From Nocardia sp. NBC_00403 (lineage in GTDB: Bacteria > Actinomycetota > Actinomycetes > Mycobacteriales > Mycobacteriaceae), in contig NZ_CP107939.1 of NCBI RefSeq assembly GCF_036046055.1, forward strand, positions 6,572,001-6,636,000: a DNA stretch of 64,000 nucleotides. The letters run 5' to 3'. Shown in pieces: positions 26,988-37,304 of the stretch. The position numbers and the translations under genes were made by a program. The notes beneath the pieces were generated by a model. It was not told the origin of the DNA and searched no databases. It saw only the letters and a program-made list of their open reading frames with translations. Position 1 is the first letter of the stretch, and each line of letters opens with the position of its first letter.

Positions 26988-28586
26988 CTAATGCGGCTCC
27001 ACCGCGACGAGGTGGGTGATGTTGTCGTCGCCGTTGGTGAACGCCGCTACCGCGCGTTCCCGCAGTTGATCTTGGGCGGTGAGCCGCACCTGATGCTGAT
27101 GCATGTGTTCGGCCCAGGAGCGCACCACGAACGCCTCCACATAGCGGTCGAGCACACCGACGTCGCGATACAACCGCCACTCCATCGCGCCGGTGCGCTG
27201 CCGCGAGCGCCCGACGAAGGCCATCGCGGCCATGAACTCGTCTACGTTCTCGGCGGGCACGTCATAGGTCCGCAGTACCAGCACCGGGCCGTCGGCCGGA
27301 TCCGGCTCGACCACGAGCTGCGGCTCGGGCCAAAAGGCCGACGGCGTCAGGTCCAGTTCTTCGGCGTTGTGCCGGATCGGCAGCCAGAGCGTGCTCACCG
27401 CGCAACAGGCGAGCAGCGCGGCGGAAACGAGCATGGTCGACATCGAGCCGACAGCACCGGCGACCAGGCCCCAGACCAGCGACCCGCTCGCCTGACCGCC
27501 CATGAACACCAGCATGTACACCGACAGCCCGCGCGCCCGCACCCACGCGGGCAACAGCAACTGCATGGTCGAGTTCAATGTGGCCATCGCCAGCAGCCAG
27601 GCCAGCCCCGCGCCGACCAGCAGGACAAGCACCACCGGCACCGAGTGCAGCAACACCGTGGCCACCGTCGCGGCACCGAACAACACCGCGGCCACGGCCA
27701 GCCGGTGCGTCGGGGTCAGCATCGACCGCAATCGCGACAACGCAAGCGCGCCGAGCACCGCGCCGATGCCGAGGGCGCCGAGCATCAGCCCGTAACCGGA
27801 CGCGGACAGACCGAAATGGTCGCGCGCGATGACCGGAAGCAACGCCCACAACGCACTCGCCGGCGCGATGAAAAGGATCGCGCGCAACAGCACGCGGCGA
27901 ATCGCGGGAGCCGCTCGAATAAAGCGGGTGCCCGCCTGCAACGCCGCCAGCGGGCGCTCGGTCGGCAGGCTCTGATCGGTCCGCGGGCGGCGCCACAGTG
28001 CGAGCGCCGCGACGATCCCGCCGAACGACACCGCGTTGAGCGTAAACACCACGGTCGGCCCGGACACCGTCACCAGCACACCGGCCACCGCGGGACCGAC
28101 CGCCCGGCCGATGTTGATATTCATGCTGCTGAGTGCGGCGGCGGACGTAATCTGTTCGCGCGGAACCAGTTCCGGCTGGATCGCCTGCCACGCGGGCGCG
28201 GTGAGCGCCTGCCCGCAGCCGAGCAGGAACAGTAGCGTCAGCAGCACCGCAGGCGTGGTGTGTCCGGTCGCGGTCGACACCGCGAGCAACGCGGCGAGCA
28301 ACGCCATCGCCGACTGCGCACCGAGCAGCAGTCGGCGCCGATCGACCAGATCGGCGAGCACCCCCGACGGGATGGACAGCAACATCACCGGCAGCGTGAT
28401 CGCGGTCTGCACCAACGAAACCAGCGTCGCCGCATTCGGCTCGTCGACCAGAATCCACTGCGCACCCACGGTCTGCATCCAGGTGCCCAGGTTCGATACC
28501 AGCTGGGCGATCCACAGCGCCCGATAGACCGGCGATCGCAGTGGCGCCCAGGTGGATAGCGGGATCGTTGCGTCGGCGGTGGTCAC
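26988..28586 (-). CDS. MFS transporter of the transmembrane secretion effector (MFS_3) family
   Basis: About 532 residues. The first 12-helix unit is a PF05977 transporter: APLRSPVYRALWIAQLVSNL, GTWMQTVGAQWILVD, and the loop ADLVDRRRLLLGAQ. The last ~90 residues form a soluble domain (YDVPAENVDEFMAAMAFVGR to DQLRERAVAAF) with the antibiotic-biosynthesis-monooxygenase-like pattern that normally ends this family. GTG 28586 is preferred; it has a TAAACT -10-like element just upstream and no ribosome binding site, suggesting a leaderless start. An earlier ATG at 28649 is the alternative. It lies 33 bp upstream of secG. Confidence 0.82.
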   Translation of the reverse strand: MTTADATIPLSTWAPLRSPVYRALWIAQLVSNLGTWMQTVGAQWILVDEPNAATLVSLVQTAITLPVMLLSIPSGVLADLVDRRRLLLGAQSAMALLAALLAVSTATGHTTPAVLLTLLFLLGCGQALTAPAWQAIQPELVPREQITSAAALSSMNINIGRAVGPAVAGVLVTVSGPTVVFTLNAVSFGGIVAALALWRRPRTDQSLPTERPLAALQAGTRFIRAAPAIRRVLLRAILFIAPASALWALLPVIARDHFGLSASGYGLMLGALGIGAVLGALALSRLRSMLTPTHRLAVAAVLFGAATVATVLLHSVPVVLVLLVGAGLAWLLAMATLNSTMQLLLPAWVRARGLSVYMLVFMGGQASGSLVWGLVAGAVGSMSTMLVSAALLACCAVSTLWLPIRHNAEELDLTPSAFWPEPQLVVEPDPADGPVLVLRTYDVPAENVDEFMAAMAFVGRSRQRTGAMEWRLYRDVGVLDRYVEAFVVRSWAEHMHQHQVRLTAQDQLRERAVAAFTNGDDNITHLVAVEPH

Positions 28587-28737
28587 GGTGCTGAGTTTAG
28601 CGGCGCTCGCCGAGCGCACCGGGGCAGAAACATTGCACCACTGATCCATCCTCAGCGTGCACCTCCACGGCGCTCCAGCTGCTGATCCGGGCGGCCGAGT
28701 GTTACTTTCAACTCCGCACGGACAGGATTGCGCCTAT

Positions 28738-29319
28738 TCATCGGTCAGGCCGGACGCATGGCGGCTGGGCACGAAGCAGTGGATCGGCCGCGATTCGGGC
28801 TGCGGTCTCGGGGTCCGGCAGGTAGGGGCAGGCGGTCAATAGCCACTCGCAGCGCAGCTCGGGGATGACGACCTGGGGTCGGTCCCATTCGTTTTCCAGT
28901 TCAGGACCCCAATTCATGGGTGCGGCACCGGGTGCGAGGGCAGGACCGTCGAACAGACCCCTGGCACGCAGGAGGTCTATGGTGACGCCGAGGTAGTCGT
29001 TCCATCGGGAGTATGAGGTAGCCAGGGTCCGAGGATCGGGGACGTCGAGCTTCAGCAGCCAGATGCCGTGCGCCCACTGGTCATCGCCGAGCAGCGAATT
29101 CGCAGTCTGCCGGATTCGGTTGCGCCGCAGCGCCCGACCTGGCCAACACCAGATGGGCGGCGCGCTATCGCAGACGATGTCCCGACCCTGCATCTCCGCG
29201 ACCATCGCCCGGAACGCGGGCCGCCAGTTGACGATCACTCGATCCCATTCGGCCAGGTAGCGCCCGTCGGATCGCACTGCGGCGACGACTTCCGGCGCTT
29301 GCAACGTCCACAACCGCAT
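28738..29319 (-). CDS. DUF3841-like protein
   Basis: A 193-residue soluble protein. ATG 29319 is chosen because GGAGGG lies 5 bases upstream and the protein then starts MRLWTLQAPEVVAAVRSDGR. This N-terminus, with the trailing WLLKLDVPDP and WNDYLGV, matches DUF3841 proteins as I recall them. Trp is frequent. No function is known. It stands alone upstream of the MFS gene. Confidence 0.75.
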   Translation of the reverse strand: MRLWTLQAPEVVAAVRSDGRYLAEWDRVIVNWRPAFRAMVAEMQGRDIVCDSAPPIWCWPGRALRRNRIRQTANSLLGDDQWAHGIWLLKLDVPDPRTLATSYSRWNDYLGVTIDLLRARGLFDGPALAPGAAPMNWGPELENEWDRPQVVIPELRCEWLLTACPYLPDPETAARIAADPLLRAQPPCVRPDR

Positions 29320-29529
29320 CAATGCCCTCCAGCAATGACCGCCCACTCCGGGCGGGCACGATGCCCGCTCCAGCGGATTCCACCGACATCCCGCTTGCCT
29401 GAGGCGCTGTTTGCCCAACCCAGCGATCCAACGACGGTAGCCCCTCCGCAATGTGTGGGCATGCCATTTTCGGCGTGCCCACAGGCAGCGCAGCGCGACA
29501 TCGAGTGAATCATTCTGTGCACCAACGTG

Positions 29530-29712
29530 TTACATTACCGCCAGGCAGGCCGTCAGCTGCCGAGTGAAGACCTCCTCCGAGGTCCGCGCGATCAGATGCA
29601 GCCTGCTGTCGAACTGCCGGAACATCGCACCGGCCGAAAGCCCTGCACGCCCGCAGATCTCTTGCACCGTGGCGCGCTGATAACCCACTTCGCCGATCGC
29701 GACGATGGTAGC
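29530..29712 (-). pseudogene. HTH fragment of a TetR family regulator
   Basis: Sixty codons on the minus strand read ATIVAIGEVGYQRATVQEIC, GRAGLSAGAMFRQFDSRLHL and IARTSEEVFTRQL before a TAA at 29530-29532. This is a textbook TetR DNA-binding region. An in-frame TAG (just above 29712) removes the N-terminus, and the ligand domain is missing downstream. No start codon precedes the helix. It is a remnant inserted in the accessory block between secG and tpiA. Confidence 0.65.
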
Positions 29713-29994
29713 GCTTGGCTACCGTCGCGGCGCGGCGTTACTGCTGGGTGCGACGCGGACGCGGATTCGGCGCTACCAGTCACCGCTGCCCATCCTGCCG
29801 GTGGGTCCGGTCGGGGCGAACGCGGCATCGCCGCCGTGTCCGGCGCTCGACCGCAAAGTGGTTGAACGACAGGCCCAATGGCGCGCCTGCCGCTTCAGGA
29901 CGCAGTGACCGCGAGCGGACGTCGGACCGCATCGGCGGGCCGGTCAGGGTCGAGAATGCCGGTCTCGGTACGGCAACGTCGGTAGGATCGCAAC

Positions 29995-30774
29995 ATGTCG
30001 GCAAACTTCGTGCGTTTCGGTCCGATTCTCTTGCTCACATTGTGGGCGGCTGCCTGCACAAGCGACTCGGAGAAATCTCCAGAGCATGCGCCGACCCCGA
30101 TCGGCCACACCTACGTCTCCACCGAAGTCGAAGGTGTGCCCATCCCGGGCGACGGCCCGCTGACGCTCACCTTCGTAGCCGATCGGATCTCGGCCGCCGC
30201 GGGTTGCAACACCTACAGCGGCGCGGTCGTCCTCGACAACCACAAGCTGCAGGTATCCACGCTGGCCGGCACCCTCATGGCCTGCTCGGGTGACCGCGAT
30301 GGTGCCGACGAATGGCTCACGAACCTCCTGAACTCGTCGCCTGGCTGGCAGTTGGACAACACCGAACTCACCCTGCACGGCACCAACTCGACCGTGCACC
30401 TGCTCGACAAGAAGGTCGCCCAACCCGACAAGCCGCTGACCGGCACCACCTGGATCGTTACCGAGATCATCACCCCCGACGCCAGGACCCGATCGCAGAC
30501 CATCGACGAGGTGAAACCGACCCTCACCATCGCCCCCGACGGTGCCGTCTCCGGAAGCGGCGGCTGCAACCGGCTGACCGGCAACGCCACCATCACAGGC
30601 GCTGACGTCACCTTCCGGGTCGCCAGCACCAGGATGATGTGTTCACCCGAGGTGATGGAGGTCGAGACCGCCGTCCTCGAGGCCCTCGACGGCAAGACCA
30701 CCGCCACCATCGACGCGGACACCCTCAGCCTGCGAAACGACAAGGGCGACGGCCTGACCTTGCGCGCCGTATAG
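29995..30774 (+). CDS. Lipoprotein with two META (HslJ-like) domains
   Basis: A 259-residue exported lipoprotein. The N-terminus MSANFVRFGPILLLTLWAAAC ends in a lipobox Cys (residue 21). Two META-type repeats follow. The first spans about residues 35-140, with SAAAGCNTYSGAV and TLMACSG; the second about 150-259, with VSGSGGCNRLTGNATI and STRMMCSPEVMEVE. Each has the family's GCN and late Cys. META/HslJ proteins are linked to heat or novobiocin stress in other bacteria; the role here is unknown. A terminator shared with tpiA follows. Confidence 0.85.
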   Translation: MSANFVRFGPILLLTLWAAACTSDSEKSPEHAPTPIGHTYVSTEVEGVPIPGDGPLTLTFVADRISAAAGCNTYSGAVVLDNHKLQVSTLAGTLMACSGDRDGADEWLTNLLNSSPGWQLDNTELTLHGTNSTVHLLDKKVAQPDKPLTGTTWIVTEIITPDARTRSQTIDEVKPTLTIAPDGAVSGSGGCNRLTGNATITGADVTFRVASTRMMCSPEVMEVETAVLEALDGKTTATIDADTLSLRNDKGDGLTLRAV

Positions 30775-30786
30775 GGCCATCGAATA

Positions 30787-30825
30787 ACGACGAGCCGGGC
30801 ATCATGTCGATGCCCGGCTCGTCGT
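30787..30825. terminator. Bidirectional terminator between the META lipoprotein gene and tpiA
   Basis: A perfect 16-bp stem (ACGACGAGCCGGGCAT and its complement) with a 7-nt loop, centred between two convergent stops. No U-tract. Confidence 0.9.
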
Positions 30826-30836
30826 CACGAAAACGC

Positions 30837-31622
30837 TTACGGCAGTGGGCCACCCGCGGCGATCGCCGACAGGGTTGCGAACTCGTCACCCTTGAGCGAA
30901 GCGCCGCCGACCAGTGCGCCGTCGATATCCGTCTGTGAGACGAGCTCACCGACGTTCTTGGCGTTCACCGAACCGCCGTAGAGCACCCGCACGCCCGCGG
31001 CGACCTCCGGGTTGGCCAGCTCGGCCAGCTCGGCACGGATCGCGCCGCACACTTCCTGCGCGTCGGCAGGCGTGGCGACCTTGCCGGTCCCGATGGCCCA
31101 GACCGGCTCGTAGGCGATGACGACCTTCGAAATCTGTTCGGCCGATAGACCTTTCAGCGATCCACGCAACTGCTCGAGGTTGTACTCGACGTGTGTGCCC
31201 GCCTCGCGGATGTTCAGGCCCTCACCGATGCAGACGATCGGCGTGATCCCGTACTTCAGCGCCTGCTTCGCCTTGGCGAGCACGGTGGCGTCGTCCTCCA
31301 GGTGGTACTGCCGACGCTCCGAGTGCCCGACGACCACATAGGTGCACCCCAGCTTGGCCAGCATGGATCCGCTGATTTCGCCGGTGTACGCGCCTTCGTC
31401 GCGCGTGGACACGTCCTGCGCACCGTAGGTGAGCAGCAGCTTGTCGCCCTCCACCAGGGTCTGCACGCTGCGCAGATCGGTGAACGGCGGGACCACGGTG
31501 ACGTCGACCTTGGCGAAGTACTTCTCCGGCAACGCGAATGCGATCTTCTGCACCAGAGCGATGGCCTCGAGGTGATTGAGGTTCATCTTCCAGTTGCCCG
31601 CGATGAGCGGCTTGCGTGCCAT
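30837..31622 (-). CDS. tpiA: Triosephosphate isomerase
   Basis: A 261-residue TIM barrel interconverting dihydroxyacetone phosphate and glyceraldehyde-3-phosphate. The N-terminus [11 protein letters not shown] carries Asn and Lys, the electrophilic His is in [12 protein letters not shown], and the catalytic Glu is in [14 protein letters not shown]; the phosphate loop is VLYGGSVN. It is the last gene of gap-pgk-tpiA and starts 2 bp after pgk stops. Confidence 0.98.
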   Translation of the reverse strand: MARKPLIAGNWKMNLNHLEAIALVQKIAFALPEKYFAKVDVTVVPPFTDLRSVQTLVEGDKLLLTYGAQDVSTRDEGAYTGEISGSMLAKLGCTYVVVGHSERRQYHLEDDATVLAKAKQALKYGITPIVCIGEGLNIREAGTHVEYNLEQLRGSLKGLSAEQISKVVIAYEPVWAIGTGKVATPADAQEVCGAIRAELAELANPEVAAGVRVLYGGSVNAKNVGELVSQTDIDGALVGGASLKGDEFATLSAIAAGGPLP

Positions 31623-31624
31623 GG

Positions 31625-32839
31625 TCAGTCCTCCAGAACCGCGATGCCCGGAAGTTCCTTACCCTCCAGGTATTCCAGCGACGCGCCGCCGCCGGTGGAG
31701 ATATGCGAGAAACCGTCCTCGGGCAGCCCGAGCGCCCGCACAGCCGCGGCCGAATCACCGCCGCCGACAACAGTGAACGCACCCTTGCCGGTTGCGGTCA
31801 CGATCGACTCGGCGACACCACGGGTGCCTGCCTCGAACTTCTCGAATTCGAACACGCCCATCGGGCCGTTCCAGAAGACGGTGCGCGCCTCGGTCAGCAG
31901 CGCCGCGAACCGGCTCACCGACTCGGGGCCGATGTCCAGACCCAGCCAACTCTCCGGAATCTCGTGGGCCGCAACGACCTTCGAGTCCGCGTCGGCAGCG
32001 AACTTGTTCGCGACGACGATGTCACGCGGCAGGTGGATCACATCGGCGTAGCGCTCGAGCAGACCCCTGCAGGTATCGATCATCTCCTCCTGCAGCAGCG
32101 AGGCCCCCACCGGGAGTCCTTGTGCGGCAAGGAAGGTGAAGCACATACCGCCACCGATGACCAGCGTGTCGACCTTCGGCGCGAGCGCCTCGATGACAGC
32201 GAGCTTGTCGGAGACCTTCGAGCCACCGAGCACAACCGCGTATGGACGCTCGGCGTTCTCGGTCAGCTTCGCGAGCACCTCGACCTCGGCGGCGACCAGC
32301 GTGCCCGCGTAGTGCGGAAGCAGCTTCGCGACGTCGTAGACCGAGGCCTGCTTGCGATGCACAACACCGAAACCGTCGGAGACGAACGCACCGTCGTCGC
32401 CGACCAGCTCGACCAGCGCCGCGGCGAGCTTGGCCCGCTCGGCGTCATCTTTGCTGGTCTCACGCGGATCGAAGCGCACGTTCTCGAGCAGCAGCACATC
32501 ACCGTCGGTGAGGCCCTCCGAGCGCGACAGCGCGTCGTAGCCGACGACGTCACCGGCGAGCTGGACATTGCGGCCGAGCAGCTCCGCCAGCTGCACCGCG
32601 ACCGGAGCCAGCGAGAACTTCGGATCCGGCTCGCCCTTGGGGCGGCCGAGGTGCGCCGTGACGACCACCTTGGCGCCGGCCTCGACCAGCGCTTTGATGG
32701 TGGGCACCGAGGCGATGATGCGGCCCGGATCGGTGATCTGGCCGTTGTCGTCGAGGGGAACGTTCAGGTCGGAGCGCACGAGCACGCCCCGACCCTCGAC
32801 ACCCTCGCTCAGGAGATCCTGGAGTGTCTTGACTGCCAT
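31625..32839 (-). CDS. pgk: Phosphoglycerate kinase
   Basis: A 404-residue monomeric kinase making ATP from 1,3-bisphosphoglycerate. Markers are [40 protein letters not shown], the hinge and ADP region [14 protein letters not shown], and [17 protein letters not shown]. It lies 4 bp after gap and 2 bp before tpiA, so the three glycolytic genes form one operon. Confidence 0.98.
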   Translation of the reverse strand: MAVKTLQDLLSEGVEGRGVLVRSDLNVPLDDNGQITDPGRIIASVPTIKALVEAGAKVVVTAHLGRPKGEPDPKFSLAPVAVQLAELLGRNVQLAGDVVGYDALSRSEGLTDGDVLLLENVRFDPRETSKDDAERAKLAAALVELVGDDGAFVSDGFGVVHRKQASVYDVAKLLPHYAGTLVAAEVEVLAKLTENAERPYAVVLGGSKVSDKLAVIEALAPKVDTLVIGGGMCFTFLAAQGLPVGASLLQEEMIDTCRGLLERYADVIHLPRDIVVANKFAADADSKVVAAHEIPESWLGLDIGPESVSRFAALLTEARTVFWNGPMGVFEFEKFEAGTRGVAESIVTATGKGAFTVVGGGDSAAAVRALGLPEDGFSHISTGGGASLEYLEGKELPGIAVLED

Positions 32840-32843
32840 CGCG

Positions 32844-33881
<1,038 letters not shown>

Positions 33882-33959
33882 TCAAGCGGATTCATTCCGA
33901 TGCCATAACCACACTAATGCCCGGGCTGTGTGGGATTTGCAGCGCCTACGGCACTGCGT

Positions 33960-34053
33960 GTTCGCGGCCCCCTTGGTCTCGCGTCCGAGCGGGCGAGACT
34001 CGCGCCTTCGGCGCATGCACTTCGGCCACTCGGACGCGAGACGGGCCGCGAAC
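33960..34053. repeat. Long interrupted inverted repeat upstream of gap
   Basis: Outer arms GTTCGCGGCCC (33960-33970) and GGGCCGCGAAC (34043-34053), and inner arms TCTCGCGTCCGAG (33977-33989) and CTCGGACGCGAGA (34029-34041), are perfectly complementary. A further small hairpin (GCGCCTTCGGCGC) lies in the loop. The whole can fold into a cruciform or RNA stem of about 24 paired bases. It lies about 100-190 bp upstream of the gap start, so it could be a regulatory structure or an extragenic palindromic repeat. Confidence 0.7.
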
Positions 34054-34120
34054 GGTCACTCGTAATACTCGCTCCGTGGCGGTCGGGTCGGGTCGGCACG
34101 AACCGGCAGTGATCGGATAC

Positions 34121-34160
34121 TGCGAACCCGCCGCAGACCGGAGTCTGCGGCGGGTTCGCA
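34121..34160 (-). terminator. Terminator of the uvrC-rapZ-yvcK-whiA operon
   Basis: TGCGAACCCGCCGCAGAC, loop CGGA, and its exact complement form a perfect 18-bp stem 25 bp after the whiA stop. Confidence 0.9.
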
Positions 34161-34184
34161 GCCATATCGTCCAACCGAAACGGC

Positions 34185-35168
34185 TCAGGCGTCGTCCAGT
34201 AGCTCGGCGGTGACGGCCGATTCGGTGTCGGGCACACCCAAGTCCTTGGCGCGCCGATCGGCCATCGACAGCAGACGCCGAATCCGGCCCGCCACAGCAT
34301 CTTTCGTCATCGGCGGGTCGGCCAGCTGGCCGAGCTCCTCCAGCGACGCCTGGCGATGCTGAACGCGCAGCTTGCCCGCGGCCGCGAGATGGTCGGGCAC
34401 TTCGTCGCCGAGGATGTCCAACGCGCGCTCCACTCTGGCCGCGGCGGCGACCGCGGCGCGAGCCGAGCGGCGCAGGTTCGCGTCGTCGAAGTTGGCCAGC
34501 CGGTTCGCGGTGGCACGCACCTCGCGGCGCATCCTGCGCTCCTCCCAGGTGAGCCTGGTGTCATGCGCACCCATCCTGACCAGCAGCGCGCCGATCGCCT
34601 CGCCGTCGCGCACGACGACCCGATCGGTGCCGCGCACCTCGCGTGCCTTCGCCGTGATGCCGAGCCGCCGTGCGGCGCCGACCAATGCCAGTGCCGCCTC
34701 CGGACCGGGGCAGCTGACCTCCAGCGCCGACGAACGACCCGGCTCGGTGAGCGAGCCGTGCGCGAGAAACGCTCCGCGCCAAGCCGCTTCGGCATCGCCG
34801 ATGCTGCCGCCGACCACCTGGGCCGGCAGGCCGCGCACCGGACGCCCGCGCACGTCGAGCAGCCCGGTCTGCCTGGCCAGCGCCTCGCCCTCCTTGGACA
34901 CGCGCACCACATAGCGCGAGGTCTTGCGTAGACCACCCGCACCGAGCACGTGCACATCGGAGCCGTAGCCGTATAGCTCGAAGATCTCCCTGCGCAACCT
35001 GCGCGCAATGGAACCCATGTCCACCTCGGCCTCGACGATCACCCGCCCGCCGACGATGTGCAGGCCGCCCGCAAACCGCAGCAGCGCCGACAGTTCCGCC
35101 TTGCGAGAACTCACCTGTGAGACCGTGAGCCTGCTCAGCTCGTCCTTCACTTCGGCTGTCATCGCCAC
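34185..35168 (-). CDS. whiA: DNA-binding protein WhiA
   Basis: A 327-residue regulator of sporulation/cell division genes in Streptomyces and conserved in Gram-positives. The N-terminal LAGLIDADG-homing-endonuclease-like domain includes [20 protein letters not shown] and [20 protein letters not shown]. The C-terminal HTH is [23 protein letters not shown] 35168 (VAMTAEV) is chosen because AAAGGAG lies 9 bases upstream and the length then equals that of the mycobacterial protein as recalled. It overlaps yvcK by 10 bp. Confidence 0.96.
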   Translation of the reverse strand: MAMTAEVKDELSRLTVSQVSSRKAELSALLRFAGGLHIVGGRVIVEAEVDMGSIARRLRREIFELYGYGSDVHVLGAGGLRKTSRYVVRVSKEGEALARQTGLLDVRGRPVRGLPAQVVGGSIGDAEAAWRGAFLAHGSLTEPGRSSALEVSCPGPEAALALVGAARRLGITAKAREVRGTDRVVVRDGEAIGALLVRMGAHDTRLTWEERRMRREVRATANRLANFDDANLRRSARAAVAAAARVERALDILGDEVPDHLAAAGKLRVQHRQASLEELGQLADPPMTKDAVAGRIRRLLSMADRRAKDLGVPDTESAVTAELLDDA

Positions 35169-36205
35169 GAGACGCGCTCCTTTCCACCCAACCCGGAACG
35201 CACATCCTGACCCATGTGACGTCCCTCGACTCGAAGCCCTGCCATGTGTGGCCGAGGTTGCCGGATCAGCTGATCCAGTGCGGCGGCAAGCTTTCCGGGG
35301 TGATGCCGGTCCGTTCCCGCTTCGGCGACATCGGAGAAGGTTACTCGCGCCCGCAATTGTTCGGCAGCCCTGGCCACATGTTCTCTTTCGCGACCTTCCG
35401 GCACGGACCCGGAATCGACCAGTACCTCGTCGACCACGAATTCCGGTGCGTGCTGGGACAATACATGCAGATGCCGTTCGGCGGAGAACCCCGCCGTCTC
35501 GCCCGGCTCGGCGGCGAGATTGAGCACAAGCACCTTTCTGGCTCTGGTGTACACCAGCGCGTCGCGCAGTTCGGGCACGAGCACGTGCGGAATCACACTC
35601 GTGAACCACGATCCGGGGCCGAGCACAACGACATCCGCGTGCTCGATGGCCGAGGTCGCCTCCTGGCTCGCGGGCGGATCCGACGGTATCAGCCGCACCC
35701 GCCGCACCTTACCCGGTGTCGTCGCGATGGCAACCTGTCCGCGAATACAGCGGCTCACTCGCGGATCTGCTTCCAGCCCAGAGACATCCGCTTCGATATC
35801 GAGCGCGATGGGCGACATCGGCAGCACTCTGCCGGTGACCCGCAACATCTTCGCGACCTCGTCGAGCGCGGCCACCGGATCACCGAGCACCTCGGTGAGA
35901 CCGGCCAATATCAGGTTTCCGACCGAATGTCCGGCCAGTGCGCCGGTGCCGCCGAACCGATGCTGGATGGTCCGCGTCAGGACGTCGTCGCTGTCGGCGG
36001 CAAGCGCGGCAAGCGCCATCCGCAGGTCACCCGGCGGCGGTACGCCTAGTTCCGCGCGCAGTCGGCCCGAGGAGCCACCGTCGTCGGCGACGGTCACCAC
36101 CGCGCAGATCTTCGTGGTCAGCCGACGCACGGCCGTCAGCGTCGCATACAGGCCGTGCCCGCCACCCAGAGCAACGATGGCGGGATTCGATTCCCACCCG
36201 GTCAT
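35159..36205 (-). CDS. yvcK: Gluconeogenesis factor YvcK (CofD-like, UDP-sugar binding)
   Basis: A 348-residue protein of the CofD/YvcK fold. It begins [20 protein letters not shown], has [20 protein letters not shown], and later [20 protein letters not shown]. In Bacillus and Mycobacterium (CuvA) it is needed for cell shape on gluconeogenic carbon and binds UDP-GlcNAc. Its start overlaps the rapZ stop by 4 bp and its end overlaps whiA, the conserved rapZ-yvcK-whiA trio. Confidence 0.95.
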   Translation of the reverse strand: MTGWESNPAIVALGGGHGLYATLTAVRRLTTKICAVVTVADDGGSSGRLRAELGVPPPGDLRMALAALAADSDDVLTRTIQHRFGGTGALAGHSVGNLILAGLTEVLGDPVAALDEVAKMLRVTGRVLPMSPIALDIEADVSGLEADPRVSRCIRGQVAIATTPGKVRRVRLIPSDPPASQEATSAIEHADVVVLGPGSWFTSVIPHVLVPELRDALVYTRARKVLVLNLAAEPGETAGFSAERHLHVLSQHAPEFVVDEVLVDSGSVPEGREREHVARAAEQLRARVTFSDVAEAGTDRHHPGKLAAALDQLIRQPRPHMAGLRVEGRHMGQDVRSGLGGKERVSWR

Positions 36206-37185
36206 TCGCGCCCCAGATCCCGATGCACGATCCGCACGACATCGGCGGATTCGCCGGTCTCCGCGCTCATCAATTCGCCCAGCGCTTCCGCAATTGCCAC
36301 GCTGCGGTGCTTACCCCCGGTGCAGCCCACTGCCACCGTCATGTATCGCTTCCCCTCTTGGCGGTAACCATTCGTCGTCAGGTCGACCAGGTGGTGGCAG
36401 GTGCGCAGATAATCGTCCGCGCCGGGGCGCGACAGCACGTACTCGCTGACCACGGTCTCCTGTCCCGAATGTTCCCGAAGTTCCGGTATCCAATGTGGAT
36501 TAGGTAGAAAACGCACATCCAACACCATGTCCGCGTCCAGTGGAACCCCGTACTTGAACCCGAAGGATTGCACGGTCACCTGCAGCGCGGTGGGCGCGCC
36601 ACCACCGTAGGCCTCCTCCAGCTTGCGATGCAGTTGGTGGACCGACAGCTCGGTGGTGTCGATGACGAGGTCGGCGGCGGTTTTCACAGTGGAGAGGCGG
36701 ACCCGTTCCGCGGCGATGCCCGCCGAAAGGGTGCCATCGGTGCTTTCGCTCTGCAGCGGGTGACGTCTGCGGGCAAAACCGAAGCGCCGGATCAACACGT
36801 CGTCGGAGGCCTCGAGGAACAACACTCGCGTCCGCACGCCGCGGGCCCGCAACTGCTCGGTGACGACGGAGAGATCACCGGTGAAAAATCGGCTTCGCAC
36901 GTCCATGACCAGGGCCAGCCTGCGGATCGGCGGATCGGCGGAGGCGCCGAGCTCGACCATGCGCCCGATCAGCTCGGGTGGCAGGTTGTCCGCGACGTAC
37001 CAGCCGAGATCCTCGAGCACCCGGGCCGCGGTGCCACGTCCGGCACCGGACAGGCCCGTCACGATGACGGCCTCGACCTCCCGCAAACCCCCCTCGACCG
37101 GCGTGACGTCAGCATCCACCGGGCCGGCCCGCCCAGCGGTCGGCCGCGGACTGCCCGCACTGTTGTTCGATTCGACGCGTGTCAT
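36202..37185 (-). CDS. rapZ: RNase adapter / nucleotide-binding protein RapZ (YvcJ)
   Basis: A 327-residue protein. The P-loop is VIVTGLSGAGRGTAARVLED, with Arg where most Walker A motifs have Lys, as I recall for actinobacterial homologues. Then come DNLPPELIGRMVELG and the C-terminal domain VAVGCTGGKHRSVAIAEALG. RapZ binds GlcNAc-6-P pathway signals in E. coli; in Gram-positives it accompanies yvcK and whiA. The N-terminal 35 residues before the domain are variable and low in complexity. It follows uvrC by about 120 bp. Confidence 0.95.
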   Translation of the reverse strand: MTRVESNNSAGSPRPTAGRAGPVDADVTPVEGGLREVEAVIVTGLSGAGRGTAARVLEDLGWYVADNLPPELIGRMVELGASADPPIRRLALVMDVRSRFFTGDLSVVTEQLRARGVRTRVLFLEASDDVLIRRFGFARRRHPLQSESTDGTLSAGIAAERVRLSTVKTAADLVIDTTELSVHQLHRKLEEAYGGGAPTALQVTVQSFGFKYGVPLDADMVLDVRFLPNPHWIPELREHSGQETVVSEYVLSRPGADDYLRTCHHLVDLTTNGYRQEGKRYMTVAVGCTGGKHRSVAIAEALGELMSAETGESADVVRIVHRDLGRE

Positions 37186-37304
37186 GTCCTACCGGATCTG
37201 TTTCAGGTGCCTGTCGATCATCCCGCACCGTTTCGGGTATCGGGCGCAGACACACAACGTAGGCGGCACGGAACTTCCGGCGGTTCCGAGGACGCTGTTC
37301 CTTA

